NCBI RefSeq assembly: GCF_000024365.1
Contig: NC_013235.1
Location: forward strand, 2,294,001-2,358,000
Length of the DNA: 64,000 nucleotides
Direction: 5' to 3'
DNA from: Nakamurella multipartita DSM 44233
Lineage (GTDB): Bacteria; Actinomycetota; Actinomycetes; Mycobacteriales; Nakamurellaceae
Below, piece by piece: positions 26,629 through 35,347 of this stretch (its first letter is position 1; each line of letters begins with the position of its first letter). A program made the position numbers and the translations under genes. A model generated the notes under the pieces. It saw nothing but the letters and a program-made list of their open reading frames with translations, ran no database searches and had not been told where the DNA came from.

Positions 26629-27521
26629 GCCGGCATTCGCTGCGCGCGGCCATCCTGGACGCCACCCGCACCCTGGAGGCGGCGGGGGTGGCCAGCGCGG
26701 ACGTCGACGCGCAGGAACTGGCCGCGCATCTGATGGGCGTGCCGCGAACCCGGCTGGGCCTGACCCCGCTGGTCGAGCAGTCCTTCCTGACCGACTACCA
26801 GGCCCTGGTGGAGCGCCGTGCGCAGCGGATCCCGCTGCAGCACCTGACCGGGTCGGTCCAGCTGGGCCGGGCCACCGTTGCGGTCGGACCCGGGGTGTTC
26901 GTCCCCCGCCCGGAGACCGAGTCGCTGCTGGTCTGGGCCCTGCATGCGATCGCCGCCGTGGAACGGCCGGTCGTGGTCGACCTGTGCACCGGCAGCGGAG
27001 TGCTGGCCCTGGCCATCGCCGCCGAACGGCCCGACGCCCGGGTGATCGGAGTGGAACGCTCCTCCGCCGCCCTGGCCTGGGCCCGGCGCAACGTGACCAA
27101 CGCCGGGGCCGGCCGGACCAAAGTCGAGCTGCGCGGAGGGGACATCTTCGACGAGCGGTTGCTGGTCGACCTGGAGGGTCTGGCCGACCTGGTCACCGCC
27201 AACCCGCCCTACGTGCCCGAGGGCACCGCGGTCGAACCCGAGGTGGCTGACCACGATCCGCCCGAGGCGGTGTTCGCCGGACCGGACGGGCTGGCGGTCA
27301 TCCGGCCGCTGCTCTCGGTGGCCGCGAGCCTGCTCAAGCTCGGGGGAGTGCTGGCCATCGAGCACGACGACAGCCACGGCGAGACGGTGCCCGCGTTGCT
27401 CCGGTCGCGGCGGGTGCTCACCGACGTCGAGGACCACTCCGACCTGGCCGGCCGCCCGCGGTTCGTCACCGCCACCCGGGTGCGGATGACGACGGGCGCC
27501 GGGAAGACTGGCACACCGTGA
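26625..27521 (+). CDS. prmC: Release factor glutamine N5-methyltransferase
   Basis: A 298-residue SAM methyltransferase acting on the GGQ Gln of release factors. The N-terminal helical domain is followed by a SAM-binding motif [16 protein letters not shown] and the catalytic NPPY in [11 protein letters not shown]. It overlaps both prfA and the next gene by 4 bases. Confidence 0.95.
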   Translation: MSRHSLRAAILDATRTLEAAGVASADVDAQELAAHLMGVPRTRLGLTPLVEQSFLTDYQALVERRAQRIPLQHLTGSVQLGRATVAVGPGVFVPRPETESLLVWALHAIAAVERPVVVDLCTGSGVLALAIAAERPDARVIGVERSSAALAWARRNVTNAGAGRTKVELRGGDIFDERLLVDLEGLADLVTANPPYVPEGTAVEPEVADHDPPEAVFAGPDGLAVIRPLLSVAASLLKLGGVLAIEHDDSHGETVPALLRSRRVLTDVEDHSDLAGRPRFVTATRVRMTTGAGKTGTP

Positions 27522-28168
27522 CCACCTTCGACTGCTCCGACCCGATCGAACGGCGGGCCGGCCTGGAGGCCGCCGCGCACGCGGCGACGTCCGGCCACCT
27601 CGTCGTGCTGCCCACCGACACCGTCTACGGCATCGGCGCCGATGCCTTCAACGCGGCCGCCGTCCGGGCCCTGCTGGCCGCCAAGGGCCGCGGTCCCGAC
27701 ATGCCCGTGCCGGTGCTCGTCGGCTCCTGGACGACCATCGACGGCCTGGTGATGGCCGTGCCGCCGGTGGCCCGCACCCTGGTCGAGGCGTTCTGGCCGG
27801 GTGGGTTGTCCCTGGTGGTGGAGCATGCGCCCTCACTGCAGTGGGACCTGGGCGATGCCAAGGGCACGGTGATGCTGCGGATGCCGCTGCATCCGGTGGC
27901 GATCGACCTGTTGCGGCTGGTCGGGCCGATGGCCGTGTCCAGCGCCAACCGCAGCGGCAACCCACCGGCCACCACCGCCGCCGATGCGCAGGCTCAGCTG
28001 GGCGAGCAGGTGTCGGTCTATCTGGACGGCGGGCCGTCGCCGATCGGCGTGGCCTCCACCGTCGTCGACGTGACCGGGGAGATCCCGCGGGTGTTGCGAG
28101 TGGGGGCGGTCCCGTTGGATCGGCTGCGGGACGTGGTCGGCGCGGTCGAGGACGCCACCGCCCGCTGA
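27518..28168 (+). CDS. L-threonylcarbamoyladenylate synthase (Sua5/YrdC)
   Basis: A 216-residue enzyme making threonylcarbamoyl-AMP for t6A in ANN-decoding tRNAs. The signature PTDTVYGIGADAFN and the C-terminal SSANRSGNPPATT and STVVDVTG are clear. Single YrdC domain plus short tail. The GTG start overlaps the prmC stop. In the conserved order the next gene should be wecA; here the 13.5-kb catabolic locus intervenes. Confidence 0.93.
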   Translation: MTTFDCSDPIERRAGLEAAAHAATSGHLVVLPTDTVYGIGADAFNAAAVRALLAAKGRGPDMPVPVLVGSWTTIDGLVMAVPPVARTLVEAFWPGGLSLVVEHAPSLQWDLGDAKGTVMLRMPLHPVAIDLLRLVGPMAVSSANRSGNPPATTAADAQAQLGEQVSVYLDGGPSPIGVASTVVDVTGEIPRVLRVGAVPLDRLRDVVGAVEDATAR

Positions 28169-28191
28169 CGTCGGGCGCTCGTCGATCTCTG

Positions 28192-28239
28192 TTCACACCG
28201 GCGTCGTGCACGCTACGCTCTTTTCGAACACGGGTGTTC
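28192..28239 (+). promoter_or_regulatory. Promoter and candidate operator of the XRE-cupin gene
   Basis: -35 TTCACA (28192-28197), 16-base spacer, -10 TACGCT (28214-28219). Just after it lies the perfect dyad GAACAC-GG-GTGTTC (28226-28239), a likely repressor site at the transcription start. The -35 is within TGTTCACA, a sequence repeated at the promoter of the ABC operon. Confidence 0.5.
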
Positions 28240-28268
28240 TGTCGTGGCGCACAAGGGGGGTTGCCGAC

Positions 28269-29018
28269 GTGACCGGTGCGGAGTCTGCGGCCCCCGAACC
28301 GGCCGGGACGGCGCGTGGCGGGGTGGGCGAACGCATTCGCGCGGCCCGCGAGGCGGCCCGCATCAGCGTGCGGGAACTGGCCCGCCGGGTCGAGGTCTCG
28401 CCCAGTCACGTCTCCCAGGTCGAACGGGGGCTGGCCTCGTTCAGCGTGCGCACGCTGTACAACGTGGCCAGCGAACTGGGCCTGTCCATGGACACGCTGT
28501 TCGACGACACCCCGGCGGTGGCCAGCCGGCCCCGGGAGCGCAGGGACGCGATCGACCCGCCGTCCGGCCCGGCCCGGGCCGAGGGCGAGGACTCGCTGGT
28601 CGACAGCGGCATCGTGCTCCGGGTGGCCGACCGTCCGGCCATCCCGCTGGCCGGCGGCACCCGGTGGGAGCGGCTGACCGCCCGACCGGAACGGGACGCG
28701 GAGTTCATCGAGGTGGTCTACCCGCCGGCCGGCCCGGCCTCGGCCCGTCCCAAGGACTTCATCCAGCACGCCAGCCGCGAGTACGGGCTCGTGGTGGCCG
28801 GGACGTTGACGGTGCAGGTCGGCTTCGACGTGACCACCCTGCGCGCCGGTGACTCGATCGCCTTCGACTCCGTGGTCCCGCACCGCTTCTGGAACGAGAC
28901 CGCCGAGGAAGTCCGCGCCGTCTGGTTCATCCGCGACCTGCCCAAGGCGCCCGCGGACGGGCTGCCGGCTCAGGACCCGCACTCGATCCTGCGGGCGCAC
29001 GGGGCGGTCCCCTCCTAG
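28269..29018 (+). CDS. XRE-family regulator with cupin domain
   Basis: A 249-residue transcription factor. The GTG 28269 follows a GGGGGG ribosome site. The N-terminal HTH_3 (about 20-77) includes ISVRELARRVEVSPSHVSQVERG. The C-terminal cupin (about 165-235) includes EYGLVVAGTLTVQVG and GDSIAFDSVVPHRFWNE. Regulators of this type usually bind a small ligand in the cupin and control the adjacent catabolic operon. It is transcribed in the same direction as, and 217 bases before, the ABC operon. Confidence 0.9.
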   Translation: MTGAESAAPEPAGTARGGVGERIRAAREAARISVRELARRVEVSPSHVSQVERGLASFSVRTLYNVASELGLSMDTLFDDTPAVASRPRERRDAIDPPSGPARAEGEDSLVDSGIVLRVADRPAIPLAGGTRWERLTARPERDAEFIEVVYPPAGPASARPKDFIQHASREYGLVVAGTLTVQVGFDVTTLRAGDSIAFDSVVPHRFWNETAEEVRAVWFIRDLPKAPADGLPAQDPHSILRAHGAVPS

Positions 29019-29094
29019 GAGGCTCCGGCCCCACCCGACGGTAGGCCTCTCGCCGCCGCGCCTCCGCGGATCCGGCACGCTCGCCGTGTGCACT

Positions 29095-29169
29095 GTGTTC
29101 TGTCATAGCGAACGTTTCCGATATTTGACCTCGAGAAGTGTTCACAAGTGTGTTGCCAGTATGTACAGT
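29095..29169 (+). promoter_or_regulatory. Promoter of the ABC/catabolic operon with GTGTTC sites
   Basis: -35 TTCACA (29141-29146), 17-base spacer, -10 TACAGT (29164-29169). GTGTTC occurs at 29095-29100 and again at 29138-29143, overlapping the -35. The first pairs with a downstream GAAC (GTTC-N9-GAAC). The same half-site forms the dyad at the XRE-cupin promoter, which suggests a shared regulator. Confidence 0.5.
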
Positions 29170-29235
29170 CTGCGTGACGCCCACCACACGAACTCGGTGG
29201 GGAAGTGACCTTCGGTGCGGAAGGAAACGCGCGGA

Positions 29236-30788
29236 ATGACTGATCAGTCCTCCCTGCTGGAGGGGCCGGACGTGATCCCGGACGAGATCCCCACCGTGAT
29301 CGAGGCCCGGTCGATCACCAAACGGTTCGGGGGCGCGGTCGCGGTGAGCGACGTCAGCGTCGCCGTCTCGGCCGGCGAGATCTACGCGATTGTCGGTGAG
29401 AACGGGGCCGGCAAATCGACGCTGATGCGGGTGCTGGCCGGACTGCTGCACCCGGAGGAGGGCGAGGTCCGGGTCAACGGGCAGGACATCACCGGCGATG
29501 CCCGCGCCGCCCTGGACGCCGGGGTGTCCCTGGTGCACCAGGAACTGAGCCTGGTGCCGGAGATGACCGTGGCCGAGAACATCATGCTGGGCGCGTTCCC
29601 GACCAGGAGCGGGTTCATCTCCGGCCGCCAGCTGCACGCCTACGCCGGTGACGCACTGCGCGAGATCGGCGTCTCGATCGACCTGGACGAGCCGGTGGCC
29701 CGGCTGTCGGTGTCGCTGCGCCAGTTCATTGAGATCGCCCGGGCGGTGGCCCGCAAGCCCAAGGTGCTGATCCTGGACGAGCCCACCGCGACGCTGACCC
29801 CGTCCGAGACCACCTATCTGCTGCAGATGTTGCGTCGGCTGGCCGAGGGCGGGCTGGCCATCATCTACATCTCGCACCGGCTGCCGGAAATCTTCAGCAT
29901 CTGCGACCGGATCACCGTGCTGCGTGACGGCCGGTTCATCGACACCATGCGCACCGCCCAGACCACCGCGGACGAGCTGGTCACCAAGATGGTCGGCCGA
30001 GAACTCAAGCGGGACCTGCAGATCGACCGGGTGAGTCACCCGGGCGAGGTCGTGCTCAGCGCTCGCGGGGTCAGCGCGCCGCGGGTGCACGGGGTGGACC
30101 TGCAGGTCCGGGCCGGCGAGATCGTCGGCCTGGGCGGACTGGTCGGCGCCGGCCGCACCGAGCTGGTTCGGGCGATCCTGGGAGTCGACCCGCGTACGGC
30201 CGGCGAGGTGACGGTGACCGTCGACGGCACGCGACGCCGGATCGGGGGCTACCAGTCGCGGTCACCAGTGGGGTCGCCTACGTGCCCGAGGAGCGCCGGT
30301 CCGACGGCCTGGCCCTGACCATGTCGGTCAGCGACAACATCGCGCTGCCCAACCGGCGGTTCCTGGCCCGGGCCGGTGTGCTCAACCCCAAGCGACAGCA
30401 CGGGTATGCCATGGAACTGGCCGACACGGTCGGCCTGCGCCCGCCGAACGTCAAGCGCGACGCCGGCGACTACAGCGGCGGCAACCAGCAGAAGGTGGTG
30501 CTGGCCAAGTGGTTGGGCCGCAAGCCCCGGGTGATCGTCCTGGACGAACCCACCCGCGGTGTCGACGTCGGCGCGAAGGCCGAGATCCACCGCCTGATCA
30601 GGGATCTGGCCGACGGCGGGACCGCCGTGCTGATCATCAGCTCGGACCTGCCCGAACTGCTCGATCTCGCCGACGTCATCCATGTCATCCGCGACGGCCG
30701 CATCGCCGGCACGCTGGCCCAAGACGAGGCCGACGAGCGCACCGTGATGTCGCTGGCCGCGGGCGGAAGCAAGGTGAGCTCCTCATGA
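29236..30788 (+). pseudogene. Sugar-type ABC importer ATPase (RbsA-like), frameshifted
   Basis: A two-domain ATPase of an importer. The first half shows Walker A GENGAGKST, VHQELSLVPEMTVAENI and Walker B KVLILDEPTA. The second half shows YVPEERRSDGL, the signature YSGGNQQKVVLAKWL and LDEPTRGVDVG. The two halves are in different frames. Frame one runs to 30318; the second half is open from before 30282 to 30788. A run of five G at 30244-30248 is the probable site: six G would restore a continuous protein of about 517 residues reading RIGGLPVAVTSGVAYVPEE. All motifs are intact, so a sequencing error or slippage is as likely as true loss. The chosen ATG has GGAAGGA upstream, and the end overlaps the next gene (ATGA). 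Confidence 0.8.
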
Positions 30789-31795
30789 CCGCGTCTGCCG
30801 TGACCCCGCCGCCGGCGCCGGCGGTCGCCCCGGCCGAGCCCCGCGTACCCACCGCGACCAGGGTGATCGGCTGGATCGCCACCAACGGCATCTTCGTCTT
30901 CACCGTCGTGCTCGTGGTGGGCGCATCGCTGCTGGTCGACGGATTCGCCTCGGCCACCAACATCGGCGATGTGTTCCATCGGGCCGCGCCGATCGGCATC
31001 GTCGCCGTCGGCATGACCTTCGTCGTGATCAGCGGCAACTACCTGGACCTGTCCGTGGTTGCCCAGGTCGCCACGGCGGCGGTCATCCTCATCGGGGTCA
31101 GCAATGGCCACGGGATCGGGCTGGCGATCCTGGCCGCGCTGGTCGTGGCCGGGCTCTATGCCCTGGTCAACGGGGTGGCGGTGGGGTATTTCAAGGCCAA
31201 CGCGGTGATCGTCACCCTGTCCACCACCTATATCGGTCTGGGCGTGCTGCGCTGGCTTTCCGGTGGGAGCATCTTCTTCGGCCCGCCCGACGGCCCGATC
31301 GCCACCTTCGGCGACATCAAGGTGGGGCCGGTGCCGATCTCGGCCGTGGTACTGCTGCTGATGGCCGGGGTGCTCGGATTCGTGTTGAGCCGCACCACCT
31401 TCGGTTTCGTGATCCGCTCGTTCGGGTCGAACAAGGAGGCCACCAGGCTGGCCGGAGTGGCCACCGGTCGGGTGGTGCTGGGCGCGTTCCTGATCACTTC
31501 GATCTCGGCGATGGTGGCCGGCTTCGTGCTGGCCGCGTTCTCCAACACGGCGGTGTCCTCGATGTCGCAGGGCTACGACTTCGGTGCCCTGGCCGCCATC
31601 ATCATCGGCGGCACCAGCGTGTTCGGCGGCCGGGGCAGCGTGTTGCGCACGCTGCTCGGGGTGATCTTCGTCAGCGTGCTGACCAACATCCTGGTGCTCG
31701 CGAACCTGAGCTACGGCTGGCAGCAGGTCGTGATCGGGTCCCTGATCGTGCTGGCTGTTTCGGTGGACGCGCTGGCCCGGCGGGTGAGCGCATGA
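30785..31795 (+). CDS. Sugar-type ABC importer permease 1 (RbsC-like)
   Basis: A 336-residue membrane protein with about nine hydrophobic helices after a Pro/Ala-rich cytoplasmic N-terminus of about 28 residues. The family motifs GMTFVVISGNYLDLSVVAQ, NAVIVTLSTTYIGLG and AAIIIGGTSVFGGRGSVLRT are present. It overlaps the ATPase gene and the second permease gene by 4 bases each. The importer would use a heterodimer of two permeases. Confidence 0.92.
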   Translation: MTASAVTPPPAPAVAPAEPRVPTATRVIGWIATNGIFVFTVVLVVGASLLVDGFASATNIGDVFHRAAPIGIVAVGMTFVVISGNYLDLSVVAQVATAAVILIGVSNGHGIGLAILAALVVAGLYALVNGVAVGYFKANAVIVTLSTTYIGLGVLRWLSGGSIFFGPPDGPIATFGDIKVGPVPISAVVLLLMAGVLGFVLSRTTFGFVIRSFGSNKEATRLAGVATGRVVLGAFLITSISAMVAGFVLAAFSNTAVSSMSQGYDFGALAAIIIGGTSVFGGRGSVLRTLLGVIFVSVLTNILVLANLSYGWQQVVIGSLIVLAVSVDALARRVSA

Positions 31796-32856
31796 GCTCC
31801 GCCAACCTGGTCTTCGGTGCCCCGCCGGAGACGACCCGCGGGCAGCGCTGGACCCGCGCGCTCAAGCGCCGCACCGAGTGGCGCGGAGCCATCCTGCTCA
31901 CGATCGTCGTCGTGGTCGCGTTGCTGTTCGAGCCGCTGGTGTTCAGCGCCTACGACGTCACTTTGAGCCGGGTGGCGCTGGTCGGCCTGGTCGCGATCGG
32001 GCTGACCGTGGTGATCATCATGGGCGAACTGGATCTGAGCGTGGCCAGCACCGTGGTGCTCTCCGGCGTGGTGATGGCCTCGATGCCGAACCTGGTCCTG
32101 GGCGTGCTGGCCGCCCTGGCCACCGGCCTGGTGGTCGGCGCCGTCAACGCCTTCTTCGTCGTCAAGATCGGCATCAACTCCTTCATCGCCACCTTGGGCA
32201 TGCTGTTCGTGCTCCGCGGCCTGGCCCTGGTCCTGTCCAACGCCAAACCCGTGCCGCTGGCCGACATCAGCACGGCGATCGCGTTCGGCATGCCCTTCCT
32301 GGGCCCGCTGACGCCGCGGATCCTGCTGTTCGCCGTGGTCTTCGTGCTTTTGTTGATCTTCCTCACCCGGGTCCGCGCCGGCCGCGAGATCTACGCGGTC
32401 GGCGGCAACCGGCAGGCGGCGCGCGACGCCGGCATTCCGGTCAACCTCCGCTTGGTCACCGGGTTCATGCTCTGTGGTTTCGTCGCCGCACTGGCCGGCG
32501 TGGTCGACACCATGGAGCGCACCGCGGCCGATCCGACCGCCGGTTCCACCATCCTGCTCTCGAGCATCGCCGCGGCCATCATCGGCGGTGTCGCGCTGAA
32601 CGGCGGCCGCGGCTCGATCCTGGGCACCCTGATCGGGGCCCTGTCGCTGGCCATCCTGGAAGTCGGGCTCACCCTCACCGGGGTCCAGGTCGACATCCAG
32701 CAGATCTTCATCGGCGGCGTGCTCCTGCTCGCGGTCATCACCGACCCCGCGAGTCTGCGCGCCGCCGGCGCCTCCGTGCGCACCGTCTTCGCGGGCCGCC
32801 GGGCCCGCGGCACCAAGCCCGATGTCTCCGTCCCGACCACCGCGTCGTCATCCTGA
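31792..32856 (+). CDS. Sugar-type ABC importer permease 2 (RbsC-like)
   Basis: A 354-residue membrane protein. Motifs include GLTVVIIMGELDLSVASTV, INSFIATLGMLFVLRGLALV and AAAIIGGVALNGGRGSILGT. Also near the C-terminus of the membrane part is VRAGREIYAVGGNRQAARDAGI, the loop that contacts the ATPase. A cytoplasmic basic N-terminus (about 1-33) and a C-terminal polar tail frame the helices. ATGA overlap with permease 1. Confidence 0.92.
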   Translation: MSSANLVFGAPPETTRGQRWTRALKRRTEWRGAILLTIVVVVALLFEPLVFSAYDVTLSRVALVGLVAIGLTVVIIMGELDLSVASTVVLSGVVMASMPNLVLGVLAALATGLVVGAVNAFFVVKIGINSFIATLGMLFVLRGLALVLSNAKPVPLADISTAIAFGMPFLGPLTPRILLFAVVFVLLLIFLTRVRAGREIYAVGGNRQAARDAGIPVNLRLVTGFMLCGFVAALAGVVDTMERTAADPTAGSTILLSSIAAAIIGGVALNGGRGSILGTLIGALSLAILEVGLTLTGVQVDIQQIFIGGVLLLAVITDPASLRAAGASVRTVFAGRRARGTKPDVSVPTTASSS

Positions 32857-32875
32857 CGACCGAAAGGACCCGTCC

Positions 32876-33874
32876 ATGCGCGCCACCCGTGTCGCTGTCG
32901 CGACCCTGTCCCTGATCGCCGCCGCCGCCCTGGTTGCCGGTTGCTCCTCCGGCTCGTCCAGCGCGTCGGGCAGCAGCAGTGGTGCCGCAGAGGGCAAGAA
33001 GGTCTACGCCCTGCTGCCGCAGGGCACCGACCAGCCCTACGGCACCGAGTACCTCAAGGCGATGCAGGCCGAGGCCGACAAGGACGGCATCGACCTGACC
33101 ATCACCAACTCGCAGTACGACGCCGACAAGCAGGCCAGCGACTGCCAGGTCGCGGTGGCGGCCAAACCGAATCTGATCATCCTGTGGCCCGCGGTGGCCG
33201 ATGCGGTCCGGCCCTGCCTGGAGCGGGCCAAGGCGGCCGGAATCCCGGTGACGGTCACCAACTCCGACGTCGAGGCCGACGACAAGTCCCTGGTCGTCGC
33301 CTATTCCGGCCCCGACACGATCGGTCAGGGAGCCGCGTCGGCCGAGATCATGTGCGATCTGGCCAAGGGGCAGGCCCTGAACATCCTGGAGATCGACGGG
33401 CTCACCGGCAACACCACCGCCATCAACCGAGCCAAGGGCTTCGCCGACACCATCGCCAGCACGTGCCCGAACGTCAAGGTGCTGGCCGCCCAACCCGGCG
33501 ACTGGAACAAGGACGATGCGCAGACCGTGACCTCGGAAATGCTGACCTCGGTCGGCGCGGCCAACGTCCAGGGCATCTACGCCGCGGACGACACCATGGT
33601 GGCCGGCGCGATCGACGCGCTCAAGGCGCAGAACATCGACCCGAAGTCGTTGATCATCACCTCCATCGGCAACACCAAACTGGGTAATCCGCTGGTGATC
33701 TCGGGTGAGCTGGACGGCACCGTCTTCCAGTCCTCCTCGTGGGACGGGCAGAACGCGATCGTGGTCGCCAACAAGGTGCTCTCGGGGGAGCAGGTCTCCG
33801 GCGATCTGTTCATGCCCTCGGTCAAGGTGACCTCGGCCAACGCGACGGACCCCTCCGTCACCCCGGAGTGGTAA
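32876..33874 (+). CDS. Substrate-binding lipoprotein of the ABC importer
   Basis: A 332-residue extracytoplasmic protein with AAAGGA before its ATG. The signal peptide ends at the lipobox LVAGC with C23, then a Ser/Gly linker. The rest is a type I periplasmic binding fold: KVYALLPQGTDQPYGTEYLKAM, ASDCQVAVAAKPNLIILWP, ILEIDGLTGNTTAINRAKGF and GIYAADDTMVAGAIDALK. This class binds sugars, polyols and some other small molecules; the ligand here is unknown. It is followed by a very stable hairpin. Confidence 0.93.
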   Translation: MRATRVAVATLSLIAAAALVAGCSSGSSSASGSSSGAAEGKKVYALLPQGTDQPYGTEYLKAMQAEADKDGIDLTITNSQYDADKQASDCQVAVAAKPNLIILWPAVADAVRPCLERAKAAGIPVTVTNSDVEADDKSLVVAYSGPDTIGQGAASAEIMCDLAKGQALNILEIDGLTGNTTAINRAKGFADTIASTCPNVKVLAAQPGDWNKDDAQTVTSEMLTSVGAANVQGIYAADDTMVAGAIDALKAQNIDPKSLIITSIGNTKLGNPLVISGELDGTVFQSSSWDGQNAIVVANKVLSGEQVSGDLFMPSVKVTSANATDPSVTPEW

Positions 33875-33901
33875 TCGTCGGACCCATCAGCGTCGGGGGC
33901 G

Positions 33902-33931
33902 GGGTGGGTGCCGGTTCGCCGGCACCCACCC
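33902..33931 (+). promoter_or_regulatory. 13-bp hairpin with TTCG loop inside the operon
   Basis: GGGTGGGTGCCGG and CCGGCACCCACCC pair perfectly around a TTCG tetraloop, 27 bases after the binding-protein stop and before the M24-like gene. No T-tract follows. Such hairpins often protect the 3' end of a binding-protein message and reduce read-through into the next genes. Confidence 0.7.
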
Positions 33932-33968
33932 GGAACGCCCACCGGCCCCTGTCCTTCGGAGTGCACAC

Positions 33969-35255
33969 GTGACGATCACCAGCCCCGCCGCGCCACCCCG
34001 GCCGGCCGCCCCGACCGGGGCGCTCACCCTGGCCGCCCCTGGGCACATGGGTGTCGACTACGAGGCCCGGGTCGACTTCGACCGGTTGCGCCGGTACCGG
34101 ATCGATCGGGCCCGGGCGGCACTGGCGGCCAGCGAGTGCGGCGCGTTCCTGTTGTTCGACTTCTACAACATCCGGTACACGACCTCCACCTGGATCGGTG
34201 GGGCGTTGGGCGACAAGATGATTCGCTACGCGCTGATCACCCGGGACAGCGATCCGGTGCTGTGGGATTTCGGGTCGGCGGTCAAGCATCACCAGTTGCA
34301 CTCGCGGTGGATCCCGGAGCAGAACTACCGGGCCGGGTTCCTGGGATTCCGCGGCGCGGTGGCGCCGACCGTAGGGTTGATGCAGGCCGCCGTGGCCGAG
34401 ATCAAGGGCCTGCTGGTCGAGGCCGGGGTGGCCGACCAGCCGGTCGGGGTGGACATCGTGGAGCCGCCGTTCCTGTTCGAGCTGCAGCGGCAGGGCCTGC
34501 GGGTGGTGGACGCGCAGCAGTCCATGCTGGATGCGCGGTGTATCAAGTCGCCCGACGAGATCGTGCTGCTCAACCAGGCCGCGGCGATGGTCGACGGGGT
34601 CTATCAGGACATCGTGGAGGTCCTCAAGCCGGGGATCCGGGAGAACCAGATCGTGGCGTTGGCCAACCAGCGGCTCTACGAGATGGGCTCCGATCAGGTC
34701 GAGGCGGTCAACGCGATCTCCGGGGAGCGGTGCAACCCGCATCCGCACAACTTCACCGACCGGTTGATCCGCCCGGGTGATCAGGCGTTCTTCGACATCA
34801 TCCACTCCTACAACGGGTATCGGACCTGCTACTACCGCACGTTCGCGGTCGGCAAGGCCACCGCGGCGCAGCGGGACGCCTACACCCGGGCCCGAGAATG
34901 GATGGACCGGGGGATCGCCGGGATCAGGGCCGGGATCGGCACCGACGAGGTCGCCGCATTGTTGCCGCCCGCGCAGGAGTTCGGGTTCGGCACCGAGATG
35001 GACGCGTTCGGCCTGCAGTTCGCGCACGGGCTGGGGCTGGGTCTGCACGAGCGACCGATCATCTCGCGGCTCAACTCGTTCAAGGAACCGGTGGAACTGC
35101 AGGTCGGCATGGTCTTCGCGTTGGAGACCTACTGCCCGGCCAGCGACGGCGTCTCGGCCGCCCGCATCGAGGAGGAGATCGTCATCACCGACACCGGCCC
35201 GAAGATCTTGACCCTGTTCCCGGCCGAGGAACTGTTCGTGGCCAACCCCTACTGA
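33969..35255 (+). CDS. M24-fold protein (creatinase/aminopeptidase-P/DddP superfamily) with an altered metal site
   Basis: A 428-residue cytoplasmic protein with GTG start and GGAG upstream. An N-terminal creatinase-like domain (about 35-190) precedes the pita-bread domain. Canonical M24 metal ligands are two Asp, one His and two Glu. Visible are D276 (FFDIIHSYNGYRTCYYRTF), H353/H360 (FAHGLGLGLHERP), E386 (ALETYCP) and E402 region (ARIEEEIVI). The second Asp is replaced by Tyr (CYYRTF at 287-292). A normal two-metal peptidase is therefore unlikely. M24-fold enzymes that are not peptidases include creatinase, DMSP lyase DddP and ectoine hydrolase DoeA/EutD, so it may open or cleave the imported substrate. 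Confidence 0.85.
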   Translation: MTITSPAAPPRPAAPTGALTLAAPGHMGVDYEARVDFDRLRRYRIDRARAALAASECGAFLLFDFYNIRYTTSTWIGGALGDKMIRYALITRDSDPVLWDFGSAVKHHQLHSRWIPEQNYRAGFLGFRGAVAPTVGLMQAAVAEIKGLLVEAGVADQPVGVDIVEPPFLFELQRQGLRVVDAQQSMLDARCIKSPDEIVLLNQAAAMVDGVYQDIVEVLKPGIRENQIVALANQRLYEMGSDQVEAVNAISGERCNPHPHNFTDRLIRPGDQAFFDIIHSYNGYRTCYYRTFAVGKATAAQRDAYTRAREWMDRGIAGIRAGIGTDEVAALLPPAQEFGFGTEMDAFGLQFAHGLGLGLHERPIISRLNSFKEPVELQVGMVFALETYCPASDGVSAARIEEEIVITDTGPKILTLFPAEELFVANPY

Positions 35256-35347
35256 GCACCGCGCATCCGACCACCCTACGACCGACCACACTGTCACTCC
35301 AGCAACATTTCTCGCCAGCACCGCTCACTCCAGGAAAGGCAAGCTCG

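Noticed and set aside
30282-30788. Second half of the importer ATPase as an independent gene from GTG 30282
   Set aside because: The GTG is in the middle of a conserved strand (AYVPEERR) and has no good ribosome site; a frameshifted single gene explains it better.
33858-35321. Long open frame on the minus strand opposite the M24-like gene
   Set aside because: Its product is His/Arg/Asp/Gly-rich nonsense typical of frames antisense to high-GC genes. The plus-strand frame has clear family motifs.
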